64,000 nt of DNA, taken from positions 4,884,501 through 4,948,500 of the forward strand of contig NC_060107.1 of the NCBI RefSeq assembly GCF_021155765.1. The letters are read 5' to 3'. Numbering within the stretch: the stretch's first letter is position 1; every line of letters starts with the position of its first letter. Positions 1 to 13,795 of this stretch are shown here, one piece after another. The translations under genes were made by a program, and so were the position numbers. A model generated the notes under the pieces. That model saw only the letters and a list, made by a program, of their open reading frames with translations. It did not search any database and had not been told where the DNA came from. This DNA is from Diprion similis. Taxonomy: Eukaryota > Arthropoda > Insecta > Hymenoptera > Diprionidae.

Positions 1-3000
1 CCTGCCACGTCTGCCCAGCGAAATACTCGCAGATATGCTTTCACTGCATCAAAAATAATTCAACGTTCTCACTTCGTCCATATAACTCTGCAGAAGTTCC
101 AGCCTCTCACCGAAGACGAGGGTGTAGGGTATTCGCTATGAGTAGTCTGATCCGCTTAAGACGGCTTAAAAGTCGAGTTTCGTCGGTGCGCGCTATTCGG
201 AATTCCGATCTGATGTCTGCGGTGCCGATCGTGAAATGGTCCGATTGGGTGGAACAATCTGCGCGTGCCAATCGTTTCGCACTTTCTTCCATCGCGAGAT
301 TCGCCAGCATCATCTGACGCCAATAGCGGACCGTAATTACTGGAATTGACCAAATGGTTCAAGCTTTTGGTGGAACTCGAAAAGTTCAAGCTCAGTTTCC
401 GGTTGATTATAACATTCCGGTGTCTGCAAAGCGGGGGATGGAATTAAGTGAAGTTGCACACGACATGCAGCTGTCGCCGTCATCAACGGTTCTGGAGAAC
501 GTGGTGCGACAATCTGGGACACGTTTAGTGCATCGCGCGTCGCCAACCACCCGGCAATTCCGCTCTTACGACAGGCGACCGCAAGCTCCTTCCAGACTTA
601 ACACGAGCTGAGTGTTAATGCGAGTTTAATTAGGCTTAATTGCAGTTAATTAAACACAAACGTGGCGTATTACAGGCCCGGTTGCGTTTGTCACTTGTTG
701 TGTGCAACGGTTTATGCTAATTTTAATCACTCTCCGTCCCTCATCTCACCCCTCTCCAAAGTTTTATTCCAATTTACGATAATTGTCTTACACCGTTGGA
801 AACTTCGACCGCGGAGGAAACTTTTAACAATTCTTATAGCCACTCCGGGCTCTCAACTCATCTCTCTCTTTCATTACGTTCACTTTGAACATCTTCAATG
901 CGCAAGATCTCAATCTCTCGAAACGGTTTTAACCCTTCAAACTCAGAGGCTTGGAAAACAATATTTCTCACTACTAGCTACTCGCGTGTCGGTCTCACGT
1001 TTCAAGCTTAGCTTTTCGTGTTTACTTTTCATACAAGTTTGCATCTCCTGTGACAAAACTTCCCCGCGACTGAAACATGACTGACAATGAGTCGAATTGG
1101 TGAACGGATCCTGTTATTGTAACTCAAATTGTGATCGAATTCACGAACAGGGTGGCAGGAAATCGATCGAGTGACTCAAAAAAAGGATCCCAAGGATAAT
1201 CAACCCAGCACTTGTCAGTGCTGGAAAATGGCGAATACTTCTTTCCTCGCGGAAGTGCTACACTAAATTCTGCACGCAGTTACGCGGGTAGAGTTATACC
1301 GCGAGTTGAGATGAGCGAGGGAATTAACCCGGAGTTCTCGGGTGTACTCGGCATTCAGTAAGTGTCATTAGAATGCGACGAGGAGGTTTGCAATCAGCCG
1401 GGCGGCGGTCCGGGCGGCCCGTCGAGAATTAGAAGGACCCTCGGCAACTCGGTGCGACCCGAAGACCGGTTCAATTGGCACCCAAGACACGTCGGTGTTT
1501 AACGAGATTACGACGTTTACTGGTAGGATGCAAGCGAGCTGATCAGGCTGCAGCACAAAATTAGGGCGTCCCGAATTACCGGGACTGCATATCGGGCTTG
1601 GATTCGACGTCGGTTTTTCTTCTTCTTTGCAAAACGATTCCGCGTGCGCGATATTTTTTGCAATCAAGTTGTAACTCGGCTCTAGATCCGGCCGGTGAAC
1701 CGAACCCCGTTCCATATAAGGGCGCGTCGAGCCGCGGGTTGAACGTGTTTTACGGAGCTTTTCCTTCCTCCAATCGAGCCACCGGAGCTTTGCTTGCAAT
1801 TTATCAAGCACCACCACCTACCTAGAGCATTTTCCCTTTTTTCGCCCGCCCTCTTTCACCCCCTTCTCCCTCCTTCGTTTTTACCGTCGTCCTGTTTTTC
1901 GCGGGCCTCTCATTCACCCCCGTCACCCCTTACCAACCTACGCAGGGTCCGGTATGGTCCGCGCGACGTGACACTTCCGTCGGGGCTATAATCCCGCTGA
2001 CAAATGATGCCACCCTGCAACGCCCCCCCGCGACGATCTCCTCCGGAGGAATGACTACGCAGGGAACCCGGGACAAGCTTCAAAATTGGCAAGGCTAGCG
2101 TAAAAACAGGATATTAGAGTGCCACGAGGGCTGTACACTGTGCACGCGGTCTGCGTAAAAAAGATACAATTTAGCAGGGAGAAAATTTCCCGAGATAAAA
2201 GGACCTGGGTATAACAATAATAATAACAATAATAATAATAATAACAACAGCAGCAACAACAGTCTAGAGACAAACAGAAACGTACAACCTCTCGAGAAGG
2301 GTGAGAAGTCCATCGCGCGCTCGTCCGCCCTTCGCGTAGGTATAATTTATTCCATTGCGAAAATATGCTGAAGACTCTTTCCCGTCGTGCCAGCGTCACT
2401 ATTATACTTGGGGCGACGAGGATGTTCCGGTAATGTCAAACAGTAATAGCCGCTCTAATGAAGCCATCAATTACACATCTTTATTCCTTCGTCGCAAAGA
2501 TTTCACCCCTCCTGCAAAGACGAATGAATTTTTCACGTGCCCTCGCGAATTAGTATCGGAATGCCCTAATGGAAACTGCCTTTGGAATATCAGACGATGA
2601 CAGTCCGATTAGGGAGCGCTTCGAGCTCCAAGTCTGATTTATTTTTGCAAACGAGTCTGGAATAGCTAGACCGACTTTGCTGAAAATTTAATTAGTCGTT
2701 AGCCAAAGTAGCCTAAACGATTCATTTATTCTCGAAACAGTATTTCAAGAATTCTAAGAGCTTGTTTTCTTGATCACTAAAGTTCGGAAAGTCCTGACCG
2801 CGCCTTAACGCGAAGGTGGACTCCTTGCCTTCTGACTACATCAACGGCATGGCCATTAGCATCCTCCATGGACATGATCGATCACTAACAGCGCCTGCCG
2901 AATGCGAGAGTCGTTATGAAACCCCGAAGGTGCGTACTTCCGGTGAGATTTTCGCCGCGTCTTCGAAGGGCGGGAGCAGAGGGCTCTCTGATGAGGTTCC

Positions 3001-3520
3001 AGAGGATTTTCAGGGATTTTCTGGATTCTTCTCCCACTCCCTCCAGCCACGAGCTCTGCAGGACTGCGATACATGCCGAATGTATTTCGGGGTGCTGCTC
3101 TGGTCGCGCTTCCGAAAGACTTTCCGCGGCTCTTCAGTCACCCCCTTAATGGAAGTTAGCCGGAGCTTTCATCTCGGGATGATAATTACGAGGGTAAAAG
3201 GGTGTAATGTAATAACAGCGTGAGGCGAGGTGATGGAAGAAATTTTTAGCCTGCAATTGCCTTTTCAAAAAATCACACCACGTTCCTCGGCAAGCTTGCA
3301 GCTTCCCCGACTCTTTACAATATTTTCTCACAAAGTCGTAAAAGATGATAATATAGTTAAATTTGTGAGGAGAGATTGCCTTCCGCTGTGGAGGCCACGG
3401 GTGTGATGAAGAAGCCGAGGGACGAACAATAAAGACCTCCTTTTTTCAACCACCTTATCTGCAAGCTTCTCGTATAATAGATGTTATACTCTGATACTTT
3501 AGAGGCTGTGGCTACAAGCT
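1..3520. other. Non-coding stretch, no supported gene
   Basis: No reading frame here has a recognisable domain, a consistent splice structure or a paralogue elsewhere in the window. The longest frames (for example about 140 codons on plus at 662-1084 and 149 on minus at 1368-1817) have biased or random-looking composition. The sequence is CpG-containing and of mixed composition, as expected for an intergenic region or the inside of a long intron. A short trinucleotide repeat lies at 2211-2262. Confidence 0.5.
2211..2262. repeat. AAT/AAC/CAG trinucleotide microsatellite
   Basis: An imperfect run of AAT and AAC triplets ends in a few CAG/CAA triplets. It produces artificial leucine and tyrosine runs in overlapping reading frames. 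Confidence 0.85.
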
Positions 3521-3679
3521 ATATAAACGGATATTTCTAGCTTTTACCCACAGCAGCACCTATTTGCTTTGAAATTTTCGAAGCCAAGGTCCGTTTCGAC
3601 CCCGCCAAGCACGGAGGGAACCTGCGAACGGATGAAAAAATGCGGGATGTGAAACTATCCGCCAACATCGGCCGTCAAC

Positions 3680-3814
3680 CATCGACACGGAGTTTACATC
3701 GCCCGTATAATTCCCGATAAACCCACTTTACTCCCCCAGGCTAGTGCACCCAGTATCGGTAGCAGCGTAAAATATACTAGCCGTAAACTCCTGCGCGTCG
3801 ATATGACTGCCGGG
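3680..3814. repeat. Palindromic duplicated element, copy 1
   Basis: This stretch begins with ATCGACACGGAGTTTAC and ends with GTAAACTCCTGCGCGTCGAT, which are imperfect reverse complements, so the element can fold into a stem with a loop of about 100 nt. A second copy lies about 2.1 kb downstream at 5781-5920. The two share long exact blocks in the stems and in the loop (for example the segment containing CCCGTATAATTCCCGATAAA and the segment GTATCGGTAGCAGCG), while their flanks differ. It could be a small inverted-repeat transposon or a duplicated regulatory element. No coding content is seen. Confidence 0.7.
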
Positions 3815-4013
3815 CACCAACACCTTCTCACTACGATTCTACTGACGTGGCATTAACACCCGGGTATCTAACAATAAGCAGAATGAGACGTATGAGACGT
3901 AAAAAATCTGCCAACTACAAAAACCACATCACAACAGAAATACAAAACAACTTAGGGATTTCCAGTATCTGTGGTGAAATCAAGAAAGATCAAGTAGGTA
4001 CATGTATACGTTA

Positions 4014-4509
4014 GAGTGTCGCAAAAAAACCGACTGTTTTTTTTTTTTTTTTCTTTGAGTCTCGTGTGACAAAATGTTAGTTTTTGATGTTTTAAGAGCC
4101 CACTCCAAAGGACAGCGAAAAAAATAAATTTTAAGAGGTTGCTCCAAATTGTTTTAAATGTCAAAAATCGTCAGAAAATTAAATTAAAAAAATTATATTT
4201 TCAGTATTTTGTTTGATTTTTAATTCATGTCGTGGTGTATTGTTATCGATTCTTTCTTACTAAATAAAAGAAAAAATATATTTTTTTTTTTTCGTCTATA
4301 AAATTATACAGTAACGAGAAAAAAAAATTAAAAAAAAAAAAAATCGATTTTTGACGATTTCTGACGTTTCAAAAAAATGTGGAGCGACCTCTTGAAATTT
4401 TTTTTTTTTTGAACTGTCCTTTGGAGTGGGCTCTTAAAATATCAAAAACTAACATTTTGTCACACGAGACTCAAAAAAAAAAAAAAAAGTCGGTTTTTTT
4501 GCGACACCC
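4014..4509. mobile_element. MITE-like palindromic element, Tc1/mariner type
   Basis: The two ends are long inverted repeats of about 165 bp. The left end reads GAGTGTCGCAAAAAAACCGA and the right end, reverse complemented, reads GGGTGTCGCAAAAAAACCGA. A TA dinucleotide flanks each side (4012-4013 and 4510-4511), as expected for the target-site duplication of Tc1/mariner/IS630-type transposons. The arms include homopolymer T/A runs and the shared segment TTTGTCACACGAGACTC. The middle is AT-rich and holds no transposase, so this is a non-autonomous element. The arms differ by scattered substitutions and small indels, indicating some age. Confidence 0.8.
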
Positions 4510-5780
4510 TAGTATACATAAGTCGTGAAGTCGGACTTCGGTGTTTAGTGTATTGATATCGAAACGTCATTTCAAAAGCTACGCGTCATATACTTGGCTG
4601 GCATATTCGATTTCTATTATTCAGTGAGATGATTATATTATACTTGTTCGTATCGTGTGTGATCCTCTGTAATAATGTCGTCTTTTAGTCTATTATCACT
4701 AAATAAATGAACTGTATTGTCTTTTTTTTTTTTTTTTCTGCCAACACAATCAATTTCGCATGGAAACTACTGATTGATAACAGTTATTTAATATTATCAA
4801 CTAATAGAATTTGGAACGTTTAATTTTTGCCACTTGCAGCTCAGGTTCGTATTTTAAGAATTCAGGACTTGATGGGATCGAGTGAATTGACCAGTTGGCT
4901 TCGAGAAGATTATCGTCCTTTCAGGCATCAGGCGGCTAGTATAGGTAAATTCATTGGTATTTGATAAATGCATTACCCTGTATGGTTAACTAGTTATGAA
5001 TATAAATTTTTTATTGTATCATCGTATAGTCTATTTTGGATTGCATAGATGCATTTCATTAGTTTCATTTTTTTCCTTGTATCAATTGCCGTTGATTGCA
5101 CTCCGAATTGCAAATTGTTATTGATCTTGCCGTTATGATTTGGAATGTTTACGGGTCTCTCGTCGGGTAAGGTAGCCCTTTACCATAAAAAAATATGATT
5201 TCGAGTAGGCCTGCAAATTTTCAACTAAAAAACTAAAATATTAGAAAAAAGAAAGTCTAGAAACTCGTAATAAGCTTGTAATTTCTACTAGAAGCTGTTT
5301 TTTTTTTTTTCTTTGGAAAACATCAATTTTCGTTTCTTGGTTATTCCCTCTCACTGGTTCAGGTTCATAATTATTTCCCGTTGAAAAAAGAAGAAAAGAA
5401 AGAAAAAATTGTTTTTTCATCATCTGCGATAACTAATGTCTGCGCTAAGTTACGTTACGAATAAACGTTCTTGTTCTTTTGTTCAATCTAAATTGCGCGT
5501 CAAATCAATTAATGACCTTCTAACCATCACTCAATACCGTAACGGTGTTCTATCTAAATATTAACTTGAGTAACAAACTTTATTCTGTAAGAAAAAAAAG
5601 TAATTTCTCTAACTTTCAAGTGGGGAAAATTCGAAGTTAATCCAAGGCAAATCGTGTTCAGGAATTTGTCTCAGAACTTAGCATTAAATTGTGTTGCGAG
5701 TTGCTTTTTCCTCAGATAATTAATCAATGTTTTAATTCAATTCGTACGCAGGGAAACTAACCGTAACCATCAACCGCCAT

Positions 5781-5920
5781 CCATCGACACGGAGTTTACA
5801 TCGCCCGTATAATTCCCGATAAACTCAACTTACTCCTTCGCACTGGTGCACCCGGTATCGGTAGCAGCGTTGAATGCACTTTGTACCCGTAAACTCCTGC
5901 GCGTCGATATGACTGCCGGG
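5781..5920. repeat. Palindromic duplicated element, copy 2
   Basis: Second copy of the element at 3680-3814, with the same stem arms (ATCGACACGGAGTTTAC and its imperfect reverse complement) and conserved loop blocks. It differs mainly by short indels near the right arm. A TATTTATA sequence follows just downstream at about 5931, with a TCAG-type initiator-like sequence about 27 bases further on, so a position next to a promoter is possible but unproven. Confidence 0.7.
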
Positions 5921-5929
5921 GTATTTATA

Positions 5930-8900
5930 CGTATAATAGCGGATAAGCCCTGGGAATGCTCAGCAGTTCGCTAGCTCTTCGAATTTCGGAAAATCGTGTT
6001 CAAATCCGGTAAAAAAAAACGTCACAACGACTATTTTTCATTTCTTCTTATCGATCATACGTAATATCCTTCTATATCCTTCGCGCCAGATGTATGAATA
6101 TTGCGAAATTAAAAAGGTGATATAGATTTTCAATCTAATTGTTGATTTTTTTGTTACAATAATGTACCAATTACAAAAAAAATTTGTACCAATTTTTGTC
6201 CAAATCTATCGAGAAATATCAGTCTTATTAAAATTTTTTTATATATGATCCATTGCCAGTCAACCGATTAATTAATCAGAGATGAGATAAGGAGAATCCC
6301 GTAAGGTAATCGGTAAGTGGCGAATTATGGTGATTTCGCAAAGCTACAAATGCAGCAAGGCAGGTACGGCGGGAGGCAGTGACGAATTTTGGTAAAACAG
6401 CGTACCCGTTCCCTTCGGTGATTAGCATGAAGCATTAGAAATGTAAGAGGCAATCTTGGGAGCCATTTTTCAACATAATCTGCTCACCGTGCGTTTCATA
6501 CCGTTTACATTCAAAAAGGCTGCAGCGATGGCGTCGGAAATTTATTTCCCCTTTCATTCTTCCCATTTTAACCAAGAACGATCGCATCTACTCGACAAGA
6601 ATTCCCCACAGCTTTCGCAGTCTCCAATTATACAAAGCAAATGACGTACAAATTAGCCATTAGAAAGTTGCAAAATAATGAATAAGCAATTCGCTGACTC
6701 AGGAGGCACGTGGTAAATCGGTCTTAGATTTTAGTCAAACATTGCGCAACGCAATTCACACACCGGGGTGATGATTGCATCTGTAAATTCGCAATCTTAT
6801 TCCAAATAAAATTCAAGGAGGGAAACGTGATTAGCAAAATATATTTATGATTGTTTTTCACAATTGATTATTATTGCTATTCTCGACTATTTTACGCGTA
6901 ACGATTTCTAAATACCTATCAGTCCGACTTGCTGCACGACTGTCGTCGCACGCCGAGCAAAGTTTCCTTATCAATTTGAGACGGGAGTCTCAAACTTCCC
7001 ACAGGACACTTTATTATTCCTGTTCTGTGAAACGACACAATACGCGTAGCTGGAAGAATGGCACGTTAACGAAAACCCGCATGTACAACTCGTTGAATTG
7101 CGACTATTCAATTCAGTTTTCGTGGAAATAACGTGCATTCGACTAGAATTCACCCTAATCCATATTCTCACGAGTTCACTTTTGTTTTTAGACAAGAAAA
7201 ATTGGCGCTCCGAACGTAACTAGAAGGTCTGGAACGTCTGGATAAAGTTCCTCCTCCTCGTGTTTCCAGATTCGAAAACCGTAAGACGACTTGGAAGAGG
7301 GTGTCTTGGCGTTGGAAACAAAGTAGAATTCAAATAAAATTATTCAATTATACTGTCCTTAAGGTAATCGAGTTCAGCATTTTCATCGAACAAAGAAAGT
7401 TCCTGGATGCGTCGTTTCGCGTTTACGTTGAACGAAGCTTGGACAACTAGCCGCTATAGAACAACCACAACCCACCATAGTTACCAGGGTAAATCCATGC
7501 CGCCAGTATCTGCAGATTTCACTCTTAGATCGACGACAACGAACACTCTAAATTGGCGAACAATGCGCCATCTGTGATTTACTTCGCGTGAATCTATTCT
7601 TCAGACTTCACAGTTTCCGACGACTGCAGGGATGCTTTAATTTCATTAGGGTGTGTCGAGACCGAAGAACCAGCGGGAGACATTGTCTCGTGTAAATCGC
7701 ATTGTTCGGTGGATGTACGAAATTACTCGAGTCGATAATCAGCTTAGGAATGCGACGCCTACGGATGCTCGACGTCCCTCTTTCTGCATACGTAACTCCC
7801 TTTGCTTGTGGATTTTTGGTAGCGAATTCAGAACGCGTTCGTGACCGGGGTGCAAATATAAGCCAAGCGATCATTCTCATTCGTCATCTCAGACGTCAAT
7901 GCTTTTCTGTACCTGTTCGCCGTTTTTTCTTTCCGAAAAACTAACAGATTAGCGATACTGAAAAAAATTGGTAACGGTTCATTAGGGTTGCATAATATCA
8001 TGATTCATCCCTTAACGTGCAGAGCCCTTTACTCAATCTATATACTGTTACAAAGGGTAAATTCATTCGTTTTACCCCCTTTTCAAATGATCGAGAAGTC
8101 ATCGCGGATAAAAGACAAGCAAGACTTTTTATGTCACAAAATGAATAAGGTTAAAAACAGTCCTGTTTCAGACTTTAAACCGAAAACACGTATCGCTAGA
8201 TAAAATCCTTTTTGTCAGCTTAATTTTTGTGTGTAATTGAGTCCGTTCCTTTTGCTTACGAGCCCATATTTATTCCATGACTTCCACGAAAGTTACAATA
8301 CGTTCTTCCTCCTGCTCAAGGGTTGTTTAAGGGATCGCCGTTGAGGCGGGGTTAATTGGGTAAACGGCCGGAGGGATGACCGTCGTGTAAATACAAAGAC
8401 TGTGGGATCTTGACATCCGTTAAAACGCCCCCAAACAGTCGTCGGCTGTCCTAGAACCAAAAAAACTACTTTCGATCCGAGGTGAAAGTTACCTTCTGAT
8501 TCGAGTTTTCGGTATTGAAAATTTGGATTTACAATTCGTGCGAATATCACAGAGGCTTTGAAGTGGCGTAACTGTGATACACGATGTCGAACATGCATGG
8601 AACTGTGAATTTATCCACAGATGCTCTCGACTTCGCTGGTTATAGGCCTATAGCTCCATAATTACCCCATAGTACCTGCGTTTACAGTGGTTCCCAGGAC
8701 TGGCTTGTAGGCTCAACGGACCGAAACACTGTGTCAACAAGGTTGCATTAATTAACTTTGCCTATGACTAATTATATAAGTGGCCCTACAGTGTATCCCC
8801 GTAAATTATTCACCCTTATTTTCAAAGATTTACGCGTCCGGATAACGTGAGATTGCAGAGTTCCAGCGCAATTCCGTTCCTCTTTTTTATCATACAGTTT

Positions 8901-11900
8901 TCTCTTTTTTTCTGCTTATTTTTGTTTTCCTCTTTTTTTATCAACGGAACATTTCTCGCCCAACGAACCGCGTCGAAACTTCCGAAAACGTTCCTGAAAT
9001 ATTTTCCAGTCCACTCTCAGATGCCTGAATACAAGAAGAAGAAAAAAAGGATGGGCGGGTGGGGGGTGGGGGGAATAATCCACGGTTGTTATTCTTGCTT
9101 CACGCGTCATCAAATCGGACGCGAAAAGTTTGGCAACTTTTCTCGTTCAAAGGACGTGGCTCGACGTACAATCGGTCACAAAAGAACCGATAGAACGTGC
9201 AACGGTATAAAGGATAGAAATAAATTATTTCAGAATTCAGAAAATTATTGTTATCGATTGTTGTTTATTTACCTTCCTGCAGAATTGTTGAACGTATAAA
9301 TCAAGTCGATTGGCCCGTTTGCAAGAAATCGTTTTCTAAGGTGTTAAATATTTAAAAATCTCGCACGGTGTAAACGGAAGAGAAAAACACTTGATAAAAA
9401 ATAAGTGTGATTAATCAACCCCTGGCAGGCAAACCGTATCCAACGAACGATCAGGTCGCGTGTTCACAGAACAATTTCTCCACACATACCCTTCTCCTAC
9501 TATAAATTTCCTTCAATTAATAATTCTAGTGCACAAATATAACGCGTGGGCGCCCATTAACACGAGAATTCGGGGTAATAATTAAACGAAATTTGCATAA
9601 CCCGTGCCTATATAATATTGATTGATAAATTCCGAACGATAATTTATATACGGAGCCGAATATGCGATAGCTTTGATGATATTGCTCGCAGGTTGGAAAT
9701 TCGTGCACATATTACACGTGAGGCAAATAGTTACAGGTTGTAATGAGAGTGAAAATGTTTGAGCGATATTCGTAGACGAAGTTTAATAATTTTTGCAAAA
9801 ATAACATCAATATTCCATGCGGTAGTATTAATGCAACGGTAGGTTTACTTATTAGTTAATTTAAAAAAAGAACAAAAAAAAGAAATGAAAATGTTCGGCT
9901 GGAACCGAGTTAGCGATACCTAATCATTTTTCCGATTAAATAACTCGGCCGTTAAAAATTCAAGCGTGAACAATTTTACAAAACACTTGACTCTCTCACT
10001 CGTGATTTAATTATATATCCTACGTAGCCTCCTGCATATATAAGCGATAAAATTTTTAGCATAGCAACAGAAAAGGAAAAAGTATAATGAAAGGAAAAAG
10101 AAAAAGAACCGTTCTACGGTTCAACGTATGTATGTATGTATGTATGTATGTACGTGGTTGGGCCGCGTCGGATGGTGCTGTACATTAAAATTCACATTTT
10201 CTACCGGGAAAAGCCCGCAGTGGCTCATCAACATTCTCTCCGCGTAGTTTCGGCCTGGCGAAACACTTGCACCCCCTGCTACACAAGCAGGGGTCGCGGT
10301 TCTCATGCACCACTGACGCTAGTTGGCTGGACGTTTGAATAGGATGTAGAGTCGAAACTACCTTCGCTCGTAACTAAACCAACTGCAATGCAACTCCCAA
10401 CTTCTCGAACGTTTGAAAAACAAGACAATTACCCAGCCGTCAACCCCCTTTTTACCCCGGAAACAACCGCACGCAACGCCAAGCACAGAATATACTGAAG
10501 AAATAAAATGAGAAACATGAGACTTTGATTGTGTTTTTTTGTTTTTCTTTTTACTTTATTCTTTCGGATTTTCTTTTTGGAAAGACAGTTTTTCACCCAT
10601 TACGAGATCTCCTGAGATTTTTGAAAGATCGGAGGCTAGCTATATACCGCATTCCTTCCCGAATCGTTCGGTCTCGTTTATATTCGTGCCTTCCGTTTCA
10701 TTCGGCGTGTACATCCAGTTTGGATATTTTGAAAAATATAAAAAGAGATTGCATAGCTGATTTATGTAAATACGAAAGTATTCGAGTAAACGAGTCGGGT
10801 GCGTCTTATAAGCTCCCTCGGATATATCTGCAGGGGTGCTTTGCGAGCGAGGGTAGCTCCTGAATTCGGCCTCGAGATCCCCGCCTTCGCGTACCTCCGG
10901 GTAAATATTTTCCCACGTTGTCACTCACCTTAGGATTCCACGGAGTTCATCGTATTTTGCCGCGCGTTGCTGCAAGTTTAACTTGGAAAATTGGAGCCGG
11001 AAAAGGAGTAGGCTTGAGGAAAAGGGCGACTTCCGAACCTCTCGACTTCCATCCGCGAGTTATGACGGGTACAAACAACCAACCCCCCACCCCCACTTTG
11101 CTTCCCTCAATTCCTTCGTCAAACCCGTTCACTATCGCCTATACAAATACAGGATAACCTAGGGACAAGCAGCTGCTGCTAATTTCATGAATTCACTTGC
11201 ACAGGTGCATGGATTATAAATTAGGGTTAGAATTTTTTATGCTGTTCGATATTTTGGAGTATATTATGCAATTTTTTTATAACAGGTGAAAGCGGGGTGA
11301 TAATTAAAACGGTATAAAAATTCAAGATCTCTGAGACATGTATACTGCTTTAATTATGATTCTAATTTTGTCTCAGTCCGTGAGTCTTGAAGCACAGAAT
11401 GTTTACTTTTTTGGACACAAAGGAATAGAAGGAATTTAGTTTTTGGTTTATAGCGTATACCGGACTGGTAATATCGAAAAAGGTGTTGTACTTTGTGTCA
11501 GTTCCTAATGTGAAGTGATGAATAAAAATACGGAGACAAAGGTTTGATTCGAAAAAGTGATAAAATTTATCAACGTGTTTTTTCTCAACAATAAAGCCTA
11601 AATACCTAAGAATGTAAGATTTTTAACTCCTAAAGTGAAGCGTTTCGCGTCTTGCCTTTATTTTGGCCATTAAAAACGCTCGATAAAATTCTGAAAAAAA
11701 TTCGGGAAATTTTTTTGATGTTTCTAGTCGAAAATCCAATAGTCGAAAAGTTTTTTTCGTTTACAAAACATAAATATAACGAGAAATCAGGCGAGCACGA
11801 AGGACCCCAGTCTCACTTTGAAAGTTGAACACAGGAAACAGATCTAAATTTTCACCCTAATAAGCATAATAAATATTTTTTATAAATACTTTCCCGAATT

Positions 11901-13795
11901 TCCATTCTCCGGGATGAATGATATCGAGTGAGGATTGTCGGAGTCGTCCGTGGCCTGTATTGATATTTTGGAAGCAGGTACGCGGGGCTGTAAGAAGGGT
12001 CGATGCACTTGACTCAAGAGCTAGTTTGGCGAGGGTGGTTTGAGGGCTGGGGTCGTCGCCGGTAGTATTGCCGACGGTGCTCCGGGCGTTCCTGGTGTGA
12101 GTAACTAGAGCGTTACCGTGCCTTACAATTCCTCGAAAAGCGGTTCTCACCACGAGAGGTGCTCCTGCACGCCGAAGAACAATATTGATCATTCGTCGAT
12201 CTCCCGAGGAGGGTTTTGCCTCGCGTTGAAGCGTCCTCGAATTGGATTTATAAAAATCACCTTGCGCGTGGAAGGATATCATGGACGCGCTTTTGCAGCT
12301 AAACGTCGTCTGCTCACGTCACGTCGTTTTACAGTGTCGATAATTGCACGGCGACGCGTATATCGGATATCGAAAGAGCTGGTTCTGGACATCCCATCCG
12401 TGAATGGGATCATGAAGAAAACTGTTTTCTTATTCCTCGACGCAGTCAAGTGCAGTCCGGATTTCATCTCGGAGCTTTCCAAACACCTGCAGTAGCAGCA
12501 GCAACGTCCAGTCGGGTGCCGATCGACGGAAGCACTTCAGTCCCTGTTTTATGCCGAGGAAAACAAGACGTGGGAATCCGGTTATAGCGTTCAGGGTTGG
12601 ATATATGCATCTCCAAAGCTGCAAGGTACTAGATATAAGTACGTGACGAGAGTCAAGCCGATGCGATGCGCCGATAGCTGACTAGATGGGGCCCCAGAGG
12701 AGGGGGAGGCGGATTTGAAAACCGAAAAGAACTGCATCGCGACGAGAGAATGCAGCCAACTGCGAGCGACGATTCTATCTGCGCTGACAAGATACTGCCA
12801 AGTTTCATCCGGTAAAAAGTTTTGAATATTCAATACGACTGGCAGGTAGTGCAGTGCAGTTATACGCGTTATACTCGCTTATTTTCTTTCCCCGGTACCC
12901 ACTCTTCTTCTTCTTCCTCTTCTTAATCTTTTTTCTCCTATCTACGACACGGGTGCATATCAAGCACTGCCTAGTCTGCAGAGTCTCGGTATAGGTAGGT
13001 ACCTACCTTACACTGTAGGGACTCCCCCAGCTCATCTCTCGTGAGACTGGAATGGGCGGATGAAGAAAACTCCGACGCCTCCGTTTCGTGCAGCTCGAAG
13101 AGGAAGAGCCTCGGTTCGGGATATTTCCGATAACGCCTGAGTACCGTGGTATGATGTTTGTACTGGAAATTGCCAGATGTTTGACGATATTCCGATTTCC
13201 AAGTGCGAAAACTTTCCGACACGACAGACCAAAGCCCGAAGAGCTTGAGTTCCGGGAATATCGAAGACGGCAGGTATAATTGCCTCCGTTAAATCGTCGT
13301 CTCAAGTGTCGATGAATCGAGAGACAGACGGATAATTCGGCGCCCTTGTTAATTGATTTTCCGAAAGGTCACAGGCGCCGAATGGTCGAAACCAACGAGA
13401 GAAAATCGCCGGCGGTTTCTCCTCTACATCGGAGACGTAATGCACGAAATTATCATCCAATTAGCGGAATAACCTTCACTCCAATGAGACATCAACACTC
13501 TCGAAGATGGGGCCATCAACTATCAGCCGCAATAGTTTTCGCCACCGTCGTTTCTGCGGTAACCCAAAACCTTCGCCTTTTTCCCAAATTAATTCCCTTC
13601 CAGGCCGTATAAGATACAACCTTTTAACGCCGATGGGTATACGACACTTCGGGTGTCGGTCGCTCCCAGGCCAACCATTCGCAGTTTCGCTTTCTACCCA
13701 GAAAACACCATTACCACGATTCGCGGAACAAGTCCCAGCGACGAATTTGATGCCACGCTCCAGTGAATAAATAAACTCTAGCTTCGTACTTACGG
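5930..13795. other. Non-coding stretch
   Basis: No gene can be supported. Reading frames up to 150 codons occur (8847-9299 plus; 11857-12282 minus falls mostly here) but contain homopolymer-derived residues or no recognisable motif. A (GTAT)n microsatellite is at 10126-10152 and a CTT-rich tract near 12903-12925. The region could be intergenic or part of a large intron. Confidence 0.45.
10126..10152. repeat. (GTAT)n microsatellite
   Basis: Six to seven tandem copies of the tetranucleotide GTAT. Confidence 0.85.

Noticed and set aside
662-1084. 140-codon plus frame
   Set aside because: No motif, signal peptide or paralogue; composition fits random sequence.
2095-2313. Leucine-run frame on minus
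   Set aside because: Translation of the trinucleotide microsatellite at 2211-2262.
8847-9299. 150-codon plus frame with a hydrophobic N-terminus
   Set aside because: The hydrophobic part comes from a T-rich tract and the rest from A- and G-rich runs; no domain.
11857-12282. 141-codon minus frame
   Set aside because: Looks least repetitive of the left-hand frames, but no recognisable motif, splice context or related copy supports it.
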